Positions 50,468 through 58,024 of a DNA stretch of 64,000 nt are shown here, piece after piece; position 1 is the stretch's first letter; each line of letters starts with the position of its first letter. The translations under genes and the position numbers were made by a program. The DNA comes from DASSBQ01 sp040981125 (GTDB lineage Bacteria; Nitrospirota; Nitrospiria; Nitrospirales; Nitrospiraceae). Under the pieces are notes generated by a model. That model did not search any database. It was not told the origin of the DNA and saw only the letters and a program-made list of their open reading frames with translations. The DNA lies in the NCBI GenBank assembly GCA_040981125.1, contig JANRMQ010000003.1:248001-312000 (forward strand). Reading direction: 5' to 3'.

Positions 50468-50531
50468 TTGACTCCATTATGCTCCGGTCGACAGCCCGAT
50501 CCGCCCGTCGAGCCTTCTCATTAGCTCCGGT

Positions 50532-52109
50532 ATGAGCCGCTTGGCTGCGCCTCCGTCCTCCCGCATCTTCCTCCTTCTGACAGCAATGATCACCGGCGGG
50601 GTCGTCATGGCGCTGGAGATCTTAGGCAGTCGCTTGCTCGCTCCGGTCTTCGGCAACTCGTTGTTTGTATGGGGCGCGCTGATCGGGGTCATCCTCGCCG
50701 CTATGAGTTCAGGTTATGCGTTCGGCGGTTGGGCCTCGGACCGATACCGGGTCGGCAGCGTGCTCGCCGGGTTGCTGCTGTTTTCAGGTTGCTGGACCCT
50801 GCTCATCGCGTCGGCCGGTCAAATCGCCATGCTGTGGGTGTCCCAAATGATCGAAGATCCGAGGTGGGGGCCCAGCGTAGCGGCCAGCGTGTTATTGGCG
50901 CCGCCGGCATTCGGATTGAGCGGGGTGCTGCCCGCGCTCTTGCGGCTGTCGGTCCTTGATATCGGACATCTTGGACGGCACAGCGGCAGCCTGATCGCCC
51001 TGTCCACGCTTGGAAGCTTGGCCGGCACCTGGGGAACCGCATTTTTTTTGCTGTCCTGGTTGGGGACAAAATCCCTGGTCGCGTCGCTGGGCGGCATTCA
51101 ACTCATGCTGGGACTCGCCTGGCTATGGATCGGCCCATCGATCAAGGCGAAGGCGATGCTGTCGATTCTCATTGCGTTGGTCCTGGTCGGCTGGCAGCTG
51201 ACGATCCCTTCCGCCACGTCATCGCGCGTGGTGCATCAGGAGGATAGCCCATACCAGCAGGTGAGAGTGCGGGATGATGATCTTTTCCGCTATCTCGTTC
51301 TCGACCGCACCTGGCATGCTGTCATGTGGAAATCGGATCCTGTGACATTGTTCCTGCCCTACAGCCAGATGATGGTCGCGGCCCTCGCCTTGACTCCGGA
51401 GCCGAAACGAGGCCTGATTCTCGGACATGGAGGAGGGTCCTTGGCGAAGTGGCTGGCGCAATACTGGCCGGAATTAGAGTTGGATATCGTGGAAGTGGAT
51501 CCGGCGGTGGTTCGTATGGCCGAGGAATATTTCGGCTACCGGGCGCCGGCGAATCATCATGTCTTTGTAAAAGACGCTCGAGCGTTCCTCAACGGGACCG
51601 CCGAGAAGTACGATGTGATCTGGGCGGATGCGTTCGCGAGGCATCTCATTCCGTTTCACCTCACCACGGTCGAATTCTTCTCAGAACTGCGTGCGCGGCT
51701 GAATCCGGCCGGTGTCGTGGCCGTCAATATGGCCTCGTCAGGAGAAGGCGGCGACCTGGCGCGCGCCGATGCGGTAGTTGAGACGCTCAAAACCGCCTTT
51801 CCGGTGCTTGAAACTTATGCAGTCAAAGGCCCCTGGCGTACCAAGTATCAAGGAGGTGTGAATCTCATCTTCCTAGGCGGAGAGCCGGTTGAGCGGACCT
51901 CGCATGATGAGTTTATTTTGCGTGTGCAAACACTGGTTCAGGCTCAAAGGCTTCCGCCAGAGGCCATCAGCCTGCTGGCATCCCATCGAACTGACCCATG
52001 GCCGCCCGGCCTGATCCTTACCGATGATTTTGCCCCTTATGACCTCCTGGTCGGCTCAGTTGTTCCGGAAGAGGTGTCGGACCAGGGCCCTGCTCTCCGA
52101 GCACATTGA
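50532..52109 (+). CDS. Membrane protein fused to spermidine-synthase-like domain
   Basis: A 525-residue protein. Residues 1-235 have about seven hydrophobic segments (LLTAMITGGVVMALEILGSRLLAPVFG, and so on), the usual membrane part of this group. The methyltransferase-fold domain starts near residue 250 with LILGHGGGSLAKWLAQYWPELELDIVEVDP, then VKDARAFLNG and DVIWADAFARHLIPFHLTT. The polyamine-synthase motif (D-S/T-D-P after the last Asp) is changed to DAFARHLIP, so real spermidine synthesis is doubtful. It could transfer other alkyl groups. The gene stands alone. Confidence 0.8.
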   Translation: MSRLAAPPSSRIFLLLTAMITGGVVMALEILGSRLLAPVFGNSLFVWGALIGVILAAMSSGYAFGGWASDRYRVGSVLAGLLLFSGCWTLLIASAGQIAMLWVSQMIEDPRWGPSVAASVLLAPPAFGLSGVLPALLRLSVLDIGHLGRHSGSLIALSTLGSLAGTWGTAFFLLSWLGTKSLVASLGGIQLMLGLAWLWIGPSIKAKAMLSILIALVLVGWQLTIPSATSSRVVHQEDSPYQQVRVRDDDLFRYLVLDRTWHAVMWKSDPVTLFLPYSQMMVAALALTPEPKRGLILGHGGGSLAKWLAQYWPELELDIVEVDPAVVRMAEEYFGYRAPANHHVFVKDARAFLNGTAEKYDVIWADAFARHLIPFHLTTVEFFSELRARLNPAGVVAVNMASSGEGGDLARADAVVETLKTAFPVLETYAVKGPWRTKYQGGVNLIFLGGEPVERTSHDEFILRVQTLVQAQRLPPEAISLLASHRTDPWPPGLILTDDFAPYDLLVGSVVPEEVSDQGPALRAH

Positions 52110-52173
52110 ATATTATGGGAAACTGGAGATCTGATGAGCCCGGTTGAGGTGGCCTCTCAAGCTAAGAACTGTC

Positions 52174-52203
52174 TTGCTTCCATTTTCATCCCTGTGTTAT
52201 AAG
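52174..52203 (+). promoter_or_regulatory. Candidate promoter of the cupredoxin gene
   Basis: TTGCTT (52174-52179), 18-bp spacer, TATAAG (52198-52203). The start codon follows 146 bp later, so a long leader is expected. Confidence 0.45.
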
Positions 52204-52348
52204 GGGCCCTCATTGTCTTCCTGTTCCGATATACAGTCCTCATTACACACGGTGCGGCGAAAGCGGTTATGCGAAGTTCCCTCAGCGTGGTGGTTATTAT
52301 TTACCAACCTAATCACATCTCTTCTTACATCTCTTAAGGAGGTAAGTC

Positions 52349-52828
52349 ATGGGTAAGACGATGTTGGCGGTCTTCTTCGGCCTGGGCATAGTGGTGGCTG
52401 GGGCATCTGGCGCATGGGCGCTGCAAGCCGGCGGAGTCGAAGTCGGCGATCTGGAGACTGGGTCCGTCGTGGGTCAACCGTTCAAGGAGCTTGACGTTGA
52501 CGCTCAATTGTTCGCGCTAGAGATCGGCAATACCAAGGTGTGGTATCCTCCGGTCACCGTCATTGACTTCAAGGTGCGGCCGGGACGTCCGGTAGTTCTC
52601 AAGGTGACCAATAATTCAGCCGGCGAACATGGCTTTCAGCTCACGGATGCCGTGAATGCCAGCGCCCCCACTGTGCTGAAGGCGGAAGTCGTCCTCAAGC
52701 CCGGTGAAACGAAGTACATCGGTATTCCAACCAGCGACCTCTTCTATGCGACCCAAGGCAATACGCTGAACTATCGCTGTCACATCCACCCGGCGCACGT
52801 CGGTGGTACGCTCGTGATGTGGAAGTAG
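52349..52828 (+). CDS. Cupredoxin-domain periplasmic protein
   Basis: A 159-residue protein with a signal peptide (MLAVFFGLGIVVAGASGAWA). The cupredoxin fold spans about 60-155: VIDFKVRPGRPVVLKVTNNS, then GEHGFQL with a His ligand, and the C-terminal copper loop NYRCHIHPAHVGGTLVM with Cys, His and Met. This type-1 copper set suggests a small periplasmic electron carrier. An ideal ribosome site TTAAGGAGGTAAGTC precedes the ATG. High expression is likely. The partner oxidoreductase is not in the window. Confidence 0.88.
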   Translation: MGKTMLAVFFGLGIVVAGASGAWALQAGGVEVGDLETGSVVGQPFKELDVDAQLFALEIGNTKVWYPPVTVIDFKVRPGRPVVLKVTNNSAGEHGFQLTDAVNASAPTVLKAEVVLKPGETKYIGIPTSDLFYATQGNTLNYRCHIHPAHVGGTLVMWK

Positions 52829-52875
52829 CAGCAGGCTGGATGTAAGCCACAGTCTATTTTCTTCCGGAAAGACAA

Positions 52876-52907
52876 ACGCCCCGCCCATCGAATGATGGAC
52901 GGGGCGT
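52876..52907. terminator. Bidirectional hairpin between cupredoxin and 52963-53289 genes
   Basis: Arms 52876-52889 and 52894-52907 pair at 13 of 14 positions around GAAT. A T-rich stretch follows on the minus-strand side, so it can end transcription of the minus-strand gene and perhaps both. Confidence 0.7.
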
Positions 52908-52962
52908 TGTCGCGTCGGGGATCGGTTGGACCGGCTGGACCGGCTACCTGTTTCCCCTGCTA

Positions 52963-53289
52963 TTAAGCTTCTTCTTTGCGGCAGTCCGGTTCCGCTTCAA
53001 GCGGGATGTTTTGCGCGGCCTCAATCTTGCCCGACACGATCAGCAGCAGAAAACGGTTTGCAATCGGCTGCTGGCGCTGCACTACGACGGTGTTCACATC
53101 GACAATCATCTCATCTCCGTCCCATTGGGTGTCGTTCACCACCCAGAAATGGCTGGAGGCATCGGGAAAGTGGCGGGTAACAAACCCTTCAATGATGGTC
53201 CCGATATCCCCTGTGCCGGCGGCAGCGAAACCCGGCACGCAGAGTGCGAGGCAGAATATGATGAGAGTGAATCTATATCGGAGCGGCAT
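52963..53289 (-). CDS. Small secreted protein of unknown function
   Basis: A 108-residue protein. GGAGGTGCACTC before the ATG at 53289 fixes the start; an earlier in-frame start at 53325 is weaker. A signal peptide (RFTLIIFCLALCVPGFAAAG) is followed by a short domain: TIIEGFVTRHFPDASSHFWVVNDTQW, MIVDVNTVVVQRQQP, NRFLLLIVSGKIEAAQNIP. The end has a Cys (DCRKEE). I recognise no family. It is convergent with the cupredoxin gene. Confidence 0.6.
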   Translation of the reverse strand: MPLRYRFTLIIFCLALCVPGFAAAGTGDIGTIIEGFVTRHFPDASSHFWVVNDTQWDGDEMIVDVNTVVVQRQQPIANRFLLLIVSGKIEAAQNIPLEAEPDCRKEEA

Positions 53290-53463
53290 GAGTGCACCTC
53301 CATACGGAGATGGATCTGAATTCACATTTAGAACGAGTAGGACGAGCGGGGATGCCCGTTCTCATTTCTGTGATCTTATGAGAGATAGTACTGCGGTTTA
53401 CAGAAGAAAGCTAGTGTCCGTCGTTTGCAGGAACGCGGTGAGACGTGGCTAGAAGGAAGGCAT

Positions 53464-53501
53464 AAACAAAGGAGGCTGCCGGCCGGCAGCCTCCTTTGTT
53501 T
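53464..53501. terminator. Perfect 38-bp palindrome, probable terminator of the ferredoxin gene
   Basis: Bases 53464-53482 and 53483-53501 are exact reverse complements (19-bp arms, no loop in DNA terms). The sequence ends in TTTGTTT on each side, which fits a bidirectional terminator. It lies 22 bp after the stop of the minus-strand ferredoxin gene. Confidence 0.75.
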
Positions 53502-53522
53502 CGCTGGGAATGTTGTTCGGAT

Positions 53523-53870
53523 TCAGTTCCGGACGCCGCTCCAGACTTTGTTCGCGTCAATCTCTTTGTCGGGATTGAGCGACTTGGCTTTCTCCAGAAG
53601 CACATCCGTGGTTTCAGGATAGGCCGGATCCGCAATACAGCAATTGTCGACGGGGCAGACCGCTGCGCACTGGGGCTCGTCGAAGTGGCCCACACATTCC
53701 GTGCATCGATCATGGGTGATCACATAGATGTTATCGCCGACTCCCTGGCCGTCTCCTACGTGGTACCCCTTACCCTCCGCATCGCTGCGAGTTTCAAAAA
53801 TCGCTTCATTCGGACATTCCGGCAGGCAAGCCCCGCAGGAAATACATTCATCGGTAATCAGAAGTGCCAT
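53523..53870 (-). CDS. Two-cluster [4Fe-4S] ferredoxin, YfhL-like
   Basis: A 115-residue protein with the start CISCGACLPECPNEAIF (first cluster, C-X2-C-X2-C-X3-CP) and CTECVGHFDEPQCAAVCPVD (second cluster with an eight-residue loop between Cys). This spacing is typical of YfhL/Alvin ferredoxins of low potential. It works as a small cytoplasmic electron carrier; the partner is not visible. GAAGGAGGCGCG precedes the ATG at 53870. It is probably monocistronic, with its own promoter (53964-53993) and a palindromic terminator. Confidence 0.9.
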   Translation of the reverse strand: MALLITDECISCGACLPECPNEAIFETRSDAEGKGYHVGDGQGVGDNIYVITHDRCTECVGHFDEPQCAAVCPVDNCCIADPAYPETTDVLLEKAKSLNPDKEIDANKVWSGVRN

Positions 53871-53963
53871 GACCCGCGCCTCCTTCTCAGATCTCGTATG
53901 GACGGATAAACAGTTGACAAGTTCAAGCCGTCACGACCATATTTCAGAACAAATGAGAAGCGC

Positions 53964-53993
53964 ATTCTAAGCCGTGATTCTTTGCCAAGTCAA
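53964..53993 (-). promoter_or_regulatory. Promoter of the ferredoxin gene
   Basis: On the minus strand TTGACT (53988-53993), 18-bp spacer, TAGAAT (53964-53969), giving a leader of about 85 nt. A plus-strand TTGACA (53914-53919) with a weak CATATT -10 lies nearby and could serve the DUF192 gene. Confidence 0.6.
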
Positions 53994-54083
53994 CAGAAGT
54001 GCCGCTGTGCAGAAGGCCTAGAATCGCAAGTATCGATGGGCCATTGGGCCCAATCATCGAGTCAGTGCAGGAGAAGAACTCCG

Positions 54084-54566
54084 GTGGCATCCGATGCGGA
54101 TCAAAAGCGAAAGCGAGTCATCACTCTTGCGTTGCTGGCGGTTCTCTTGATGAGCGTCAGCATGTTTCTTACCAGCCCCAAAGAATCGGACACGATCATC
54201 GTGACTTTTCCAAGCGGGACGACGTTGGAGACGGAAGTGGCGGATACCCCCGAGAAAATGCTGTTCGGATTGGCATTTCGCGACACATTGCCCCCGAGCA
54301 CCGGCATGCTTTATATCTTTGAAACAACGGGAACACACCGATTGAATACAAAGCAATACAAGATGGCGGTCGACATGATCTGGCTCGACGAAAGCCGCCA
54401 TGTTATTCAGCTGTATGAGAATGTGCCGCCCTGCTCAACGGAGACCTGTCCGATGTATGGTCCTTCCTCCGAGCCGATTCGGTACGTCATACAGACGGCG
54501 GCCGGATTTGTTCGGCATGAAGGCCTCCAAGTCAATGCCGAACTCAAATTTGCGTTGCGCATGTAG
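54084..54566 (+). CDS. DUF192-family protein
   Basis: About 160 residues. The GTG at 54084 follows AGGAGA at nine bases, so it is a better start than the upstream ATGs. A membrane anchor or signal (ITLALLAVLLMSVSMFLTSP) is followed by the DUF192 beta fold: FPSGTTLETEVADTPEKMLFGLAFRDTLPPSTGMLYIF, then MAVDMIWLDESRHVIQLYENVPPC and VIQTAAGFVRHEGLQV. Members are extracytoplasmic proteins of unknown role. It is the first of four close genes (DUF192, Rieske, chagasin-like, transaminase). Confidence 0.85.
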   Translation: MASDADQKRKRVITLALLAVLLMSVSMFLTSPKESDTIIVTFPSGTTLETEVADTPEKMLFGLAFRDTLPPSTGMLYIFETTGTHRLNTKQYKMAVDMIWLDESRHVIQLYENVPPCSTETCPMYGPSSEPIRYVIQTAAGFVRHEGLQVNAELKFALRM

Positions 54567-54583
54567 GAAAGGCGATCCGACCA

Positions 54584-54901
54584 ATGGAAGGGTTTCAGTT
54601 TGTTGCACGGACCGAGGATATTCCTCAGGGACAGGTGAAAGTCGTCAAGTTGAATCAAAAGACGATTGCCGTCTTCAATGTTGAGGGCACCTTTTATGCC
54701 ATTTCCAACCTCTGCCCTCATGAGGGAGGTCCCTTGAGCGAAGGACGAGTGAAGGGGCATGTCGTCGGCTGTCCATGGCATGATTTGGCGTTTGATCTCC
54801 GGACTGGACAAGGGACGGACGGCGGCGGATACTGCGTCGGCAGCTATGAGGTACGAATTGAAGGGGGGCAAGTATTCGTCGGCGGCCGGCGGAAATGCTG
54901 A
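54584..54901 (+). CDS. Rieske-type [2Fe-2S] ferredoxin
   Basis: A 105-residue protein of the NirD/biphenyl-dioxygenase ferredoxin type. The motif has CPHEGGPLSEGRVKGHVVG (Cys-X-His) and CPWHDLAFD (Cys-X2-His) for the cluster. The front VARTEDIPQGQVKVVKLNQKTIAVFNVEG is the typical strand order. It is an electron carrier to an oxygenase or reductase; the Rieske oxygenase at 26426-27514 is far away. It lies 17 bp after the DUF192 gene. Confidence 0.9.
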   Translation: MEGFQFVARTEDIPQGQVKVVKLNQKTIAVFNVEGTFYAISNLCPHEGGPLSEGRVKGHVVGCPWHDLAFDLRTGQGTDGGGYCVGSYEVRIEGGQVFVGGRRKC

Positions 54902-54955
54902 CGTGCAATACAGTCGCCCCTGATGCCGGCTTCGGCTCAAAAGGAGAGGCGTGTT

Positions 54956-55312
54956 ATGTCTTCCGTGATCGGTCCTGAACTGTCCGTATCCCACCAGCGG
55001 CAGAACCTGCGCAAGCTCACCGGGCGGGTAGGAATGCCGTTTCAGATCCATTTGTGGGAAGACCGCACCAGGGGAGAATTGTGGGTCCCTTCATACGACC
55101 CGGCCGGTCTGGTCTTGCTCGGGGATGATTATCTACGGATTGCGAGCGGGAATGCCGTCGATTCCGGGCAGCGGACGTTTGAATTCAAACCCGTCACCTC
55201 CGGGAGTCACCGCATTTTGTTTGAAAAGCGCATGGGATGGAAATTTACCGCCGAGGCCCGACACGTGTATGAAGTCACTGTGTCGGGTTCGCTTTCCGAC
55301 GGGGCTCGCTGA
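54956..55312 (+). CDS. Chagasin/I42-like cysteine-protease inhibitor
   Basis: A 118-residue beta-sandwich protein. AAAAGGAGAG precedes ATG 54956. The order of chagasin loops can be followed: ELWVPSYDPAGLVLLGDDY (first loop, with LW), then SGQRTFEFKPVTSGSHRILFEKRMGW (later loop, with a W-containing tip). In I42 proteins three loops block papain-like proteases. No signal peptide is seen, so it would be cytoplasmic, which is unusual. The gene is 55 bp after the Rieske gene and three before the transaminase gene. Confidence 0.68.
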   Translation: MSSVIGPELSVSHQRQNLRKLTGRVGMPFQIHLWEDRTRGELWVPSYDPAGLVLLGDDYLRIASGNAVDSGQRTFEFKPVTSGSHRILFEKRMGWKFTAEARHVYEVTVSGSLSDGAR

Positions 55313-55314
55313 TC

Positions 55315-56154
55315 GTGCCGGATATCGGATATGTGAACGGCCGGTTTAGTCCGTTGTCCGATGCCGTCGTGTCCGTGGAAGACCGAGGCTTCCAATTCGG
55401 CGACGGAGTTTATGAAGTGATCCGGACCTACGGCAATCGTCCGTTTCAACTCGATGCGCACCTGGCCCGGTTGGAGCAGAGCGCGGGCGCGCTGAGCCTC
55501 CGATTGCCTGTCTCGAAAAAGGAGTGCAGCGCGCTCATTGACGAGGCAGTCTCGAGGGCGGCGTACAAAGAAAGCAAAATCTACATCCAAATTACGCGCG
55601 GTGTCGCGCCGAGGGATCATCAGTTTCCCAGTGATGCTGTGCCGACCCTGGTCATCACGGTCCGGGAAATGCGCCTGCTGCCGGATTCGCTCCGCAACAA
55701 TGGGGTCGAGGCCATGACGCTCGATGATTTTCGATGGGGACGATGTGATATCAAGAGCATCAACCTGCTGGCGAATGTACTGGCGCGTCAGCAGGCCAAG
55801 GAGGCGGGTGTCTTTGAGGCTCTTTTTGTACGGCATGGAGAAGTCCTCGAGGGCTCGGTCAGCAATGTGTTTGTCGTAGCGAATGGTCAAGTTTCCACGG
55901 CTCCCGAAGGACGGCATATCCTATCGGGCGTGACGCGGTCCCTGGTTCTCAATTTGGCCCGGGAAGCAGGTCTTCCGGTTTATGAACGGACGTCATCGAG
56001 GGATTCTCTCTATGCGGCGTCGGAAGTATTCCTCAGCGGCACGACCGTCGAGGTTCTCCCCGTGGTGCGCATCGACGGCCGCCTTGTTGGAGCGGGCTCA
56101 CCCGGTCCCATTACTCGGCTGCTGGCCGGCCGGTTTGAGAAGTTGGTCGCCTGA
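55315..56154 (+). CDS. dat: D-amino-acid transaminase-like class IV aminotransferase
   Basis: A 279-residue PLP enzyme of fold type IV. It has the start YVNGRFSPLSDAVVSVEDRGFQFGDGVYE, the substrate-loop QITRGVAPRDHQFP characteristic of D-alanine transaminases, and the PLP Lys in CDIKSINLLANVLARQ (about residue 144). SGTTVEVLPV is also conserved. It would interconvert D-alanine and D-glutamate for peptidoglycan; IlvE or PabC identities are less likely given RGVAPR. GTG 55315 lies two bases after the chagasin-like stop, so these genes are translated together. Confidence 0.83.
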   Translation: MPDIGYVNGRFSPLSDAVVSVEDRGFQFGDGVYEVIRTYGNRPFQLDAHLARLEQSAGALSLRLPVSKKECSALIDEAVSRAAYKESKIYIQITRGVAPRDHQFPSDAVPTLVITVREMRLLPDSLRNNGVEAMTLDDFRWGRCDIKSINLLANVLARQQAKEAGVFEALFVRHGEVLEGSVSNVFVVANGQVSTAPEGRHILSGVTRSLVLNLAREAGLPVYERTSSRDSLYAASEVFLSGTTVEVLPVVRIDGRLVGAGSPGPITRLLAGRFEKLVA

Positions 56155-56199
56155 GGCCTTGCTTTGCCTGTAACGACGTGGTATCGTTCGTCGGATTTA

Positions 56200-56222
56200 A
56201 GTGGGCGCAGGCCCACTTTTTT
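56200..56222 (+). terminator. Hairpin upstream of rimP
   Basis: AGTGGGC (56200-56206), GCAG loop, GCCCACT (56211-56217), then six T. A GTGGGC-GCCCAC hairpin before rimP is common across bacteria, where it ends upstream transcription or attenuates the operon. It starts 46 bp after the transaminase stop. Confidence 0.85.
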
Positions 56223-56269
56223 GTTTGAGCCGCTTGACGAAGCGCGTCTTGCACATCACATCAACCGCC

Positions 56270-56818
56270 ATGGTCCAAGCTGTGAACACCGATCACAATG
56301 TTGCGTCGGAACCTGCCCAAGATCCGGGAGGCCAAGTCGCTCGGATTGCGAAGCCAATTCTCTGGTCGCTGGGGCTGGAATTGGTCGAAGTGTCGATCGC
56401 CGGCCGGCATTCTCGAACGGTGGTCAGAGTCTTCATCGACAAGCCGGACGGCGTGACACTGGAGGACTGCGAGCGCGCCCATCGGGCGCTGAATCCGGCA
56501 TTGGATGTAGCTGATCCGTTTCCCTATGCCTACACGCTCGAGATCTCATCGCCGGGGCTGGACCGCCCGCTGAAGCGCGCGGAGGATTACCGCCGGTTGC
56601 AAGGAAGGCGCGTCAGCCTTAAGCTGAAGGACCCCCATCGTGATCAATGGCGGATCACCGGCAAGATTGTCGCCGTCGATAAGGACGCCGTCACTGTGAC
56701 TGTGGAAGGCACGCAGGCGGAAGAAGCGGTGCGTTGTGAATTCGATCGCATCCTCAAGGCGAGGCAAGAAGTGGAGTTTCGCCGGCCGCGTCAAGAGAGA
56801 GCGGATACAGTCGGGTGA
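56270..56818 (+). CDS. rimP: Ribosome maturation factor RimP
   Basis: About 182 residues. It has the family layout ARIAKPILWSLGLELVEVSIAG, then VRVFIDKPDGVTLEDCERAHRALNPALD, and YTLEISSPGLDRPLKRAEDYRR. RimP helps 30S assembly. I chose the ATG at 56270; the earlier frame from 56201 is inside the hairpin and unlikely. It has an N-terminal tail of about 20 polar residues. It is the first gene of the rimP-nusA-infB operon, 13 bp before nusA. Confidence 0.92.
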   Translation: MVQAVNTDHNVASEPAQDPGGQVARIAKPILWSLGLELVEVSIAGRHSRTVVRVFIDKPDGVTLEDCERAHRALNPALDVADPFPYAYTLEISSPGLDRPLKRAEDYRRLQGRRVSLKLKDPHRDQWRITGKIVAVDKDAVTVTVEGTQAEEAVRCEFDRILKARQEVEFRRPRQERADTVG

Positions 56819-56831
56819 GGGGTAATTTGGT

Positions 56832-57983
56832 ATGAATAGAGAATTGATCGCGGTCATTGATGAAATCGGCCGTCAAAAGGGCATCGACAAGGCAAGAGTA
56901 ATCGGCGCGATTGAGTCCGCCTTGCAAACGGCCGCGAAGAAGCGATTCGGTCAAGCGGAAAATATTCAAGTCGAGATTGATCCGAAGACAGGTGAGATTT
57001 CAGTCGTCTCCAAAAAAGTAATCGTGGACACGGTCACCAATCCCAAGGCCGAAATCTCTCTGAAGGAGGCCCGCGAATTCGATGACGGCGCCGAGGTGGG
57101 GGATGAGATCGGGTCGCTCATTGAAATGGATGAATTGGGCCGGATCGCCGCGCAGACCGCCAAGCAGGTGATTTTTCAAAAGGTGCGTGAGGCGGAATGG
57201 GAGGCGGTGCAGAAGGAGTATTCGACCCGGCAGGGTGATCTGGTCAACGGCATCATTCTGGGGATGGAGCGGCGGAATTATCTCGTCGATCTGGGAAAGA
57301 CCGAGGCCGTGCTGCCGATTCAGGAGCAGATTCCGCGGGAAACGTACCGTCGAGGCGATCGCGTCAAAGCGTTGCTGCTGGAAGTGCGGCGGACGCCGAA
57401 GGACGTCCAAGTCATCCTTTCGCGAAGCCATCCGCAGTTTGTGGCGAAATTATTCGAGATGGAAGTGCCGGAAGTCGGGGAGAAAATCGTCGAGATTAAA
57501 TCGATCGTGCGAGAGCCGGGAGATCGGACCAAGATCGCGGTCTCTTCCCGTGACAAGGCGGTCGATCCGGTGGGGGCGTGCGTCGGAATCAAGGGATCCC
57601 GCGTGCAGGCGGTGGTGCGGGAATTGCGCGGCGAGAAAATCGATATCATCACGTGGACCTCCGATCCCCGCGTCTTCATCGCCGAGGCGTTGAACCCGGC
57701 GACCATCGAAAAAGTCGGCATCGATGAGGACAAGAAATCGGCCCTGGTCGTCGTGGCGGATTCGCAGTTGTCGCTGGCGATCGGAAAGAACGGCCAGAAT
57801 GTGCGGCTGGCGGCTCGTCTCACCGGGTGGAAAATCGACATCATCAGCGCCACCGAGTATGAAAAGGAAAAAGCCGAACGGGACAAGGAGATCAAGGCTG
57901 CCTTGGCGGAGGAAGCGGAGGCCCAGCGGCAGCAGGAAGAGGCTCGGCTGGAGGCGCGAAGTCAAGCCGGACAGACGGAGTAG
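56832..57983 (+). CDS. nusA: Transcription termination/antitermination factor NusA
   Basis: A 383-residue protein. The N-terminal RNA polymerase-binding domain (MNRELIAVIDEIGRQKGIDK) is followed by S1 (about 135-200, GDLVNGIILGMERRNYLVDLG) and two KH domains (GACVGIKGSRVQAVVRELRGEKIDII and SLAIGKNGQNVRLAARLTGWKIDI, about 255-345). A short Glu/Arg-rich helix ends the protein, so the C-terminal acidic repeats of E. coli NusA are absent. It lies between rimP and infB. Confidence 0.96.
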   Translation: MNRELIAVIDEIGRQKGIDKARVIGAIESALQTAAKKRFGQAENIQVEIDPKTGEISVVSKKVIVDTVTNPKAEISLKEAREFDDGAEVGDEIGSLIEMDELGRIAAQTAKQVIFQKVREAEWEAVQKEYSTRQGDLVNGIILGMERRNYLVDLGKTEAVLPIQEQIPRETYRRGDRVKALLLEVRRTPKDVQVILSRSHPQFVAKLFEMEVPEVGEKIVEIKSIVREPGDRTKIAVSSRDKAVDPVGACVGIKGSRVQAVVRELRGEKIDIITWTSDPRVFIAEALNPATIEKVGIDEDKKSALVVVADSQLSLAIGKNGQNVRLAARLTGWKIDIISATEYEKEKAERDKEIKAALAEEAEAQRQQEEARLEARSQAGQTE

Positions 57984-58024
57984 GGTACTACATTCCTCTA
58001 GAGGAGCGAGGCGAACTGAGCGCA

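Noticed and set aside
52144..52356. A 70-codon frame just upstream of the cupredoxin gene
   Set aside because: It overlaps the promoter and ribosome site of the cupredoxin gene, and its sequence is unlike any protein I know.
53997..54025. Fifteen bases (CTGTGCAGAAGGCCT) shared with the dispersed repeat at 41612-41830
   Set aside because: Too short to be sure it is a remnant of the repeat rather than chance.
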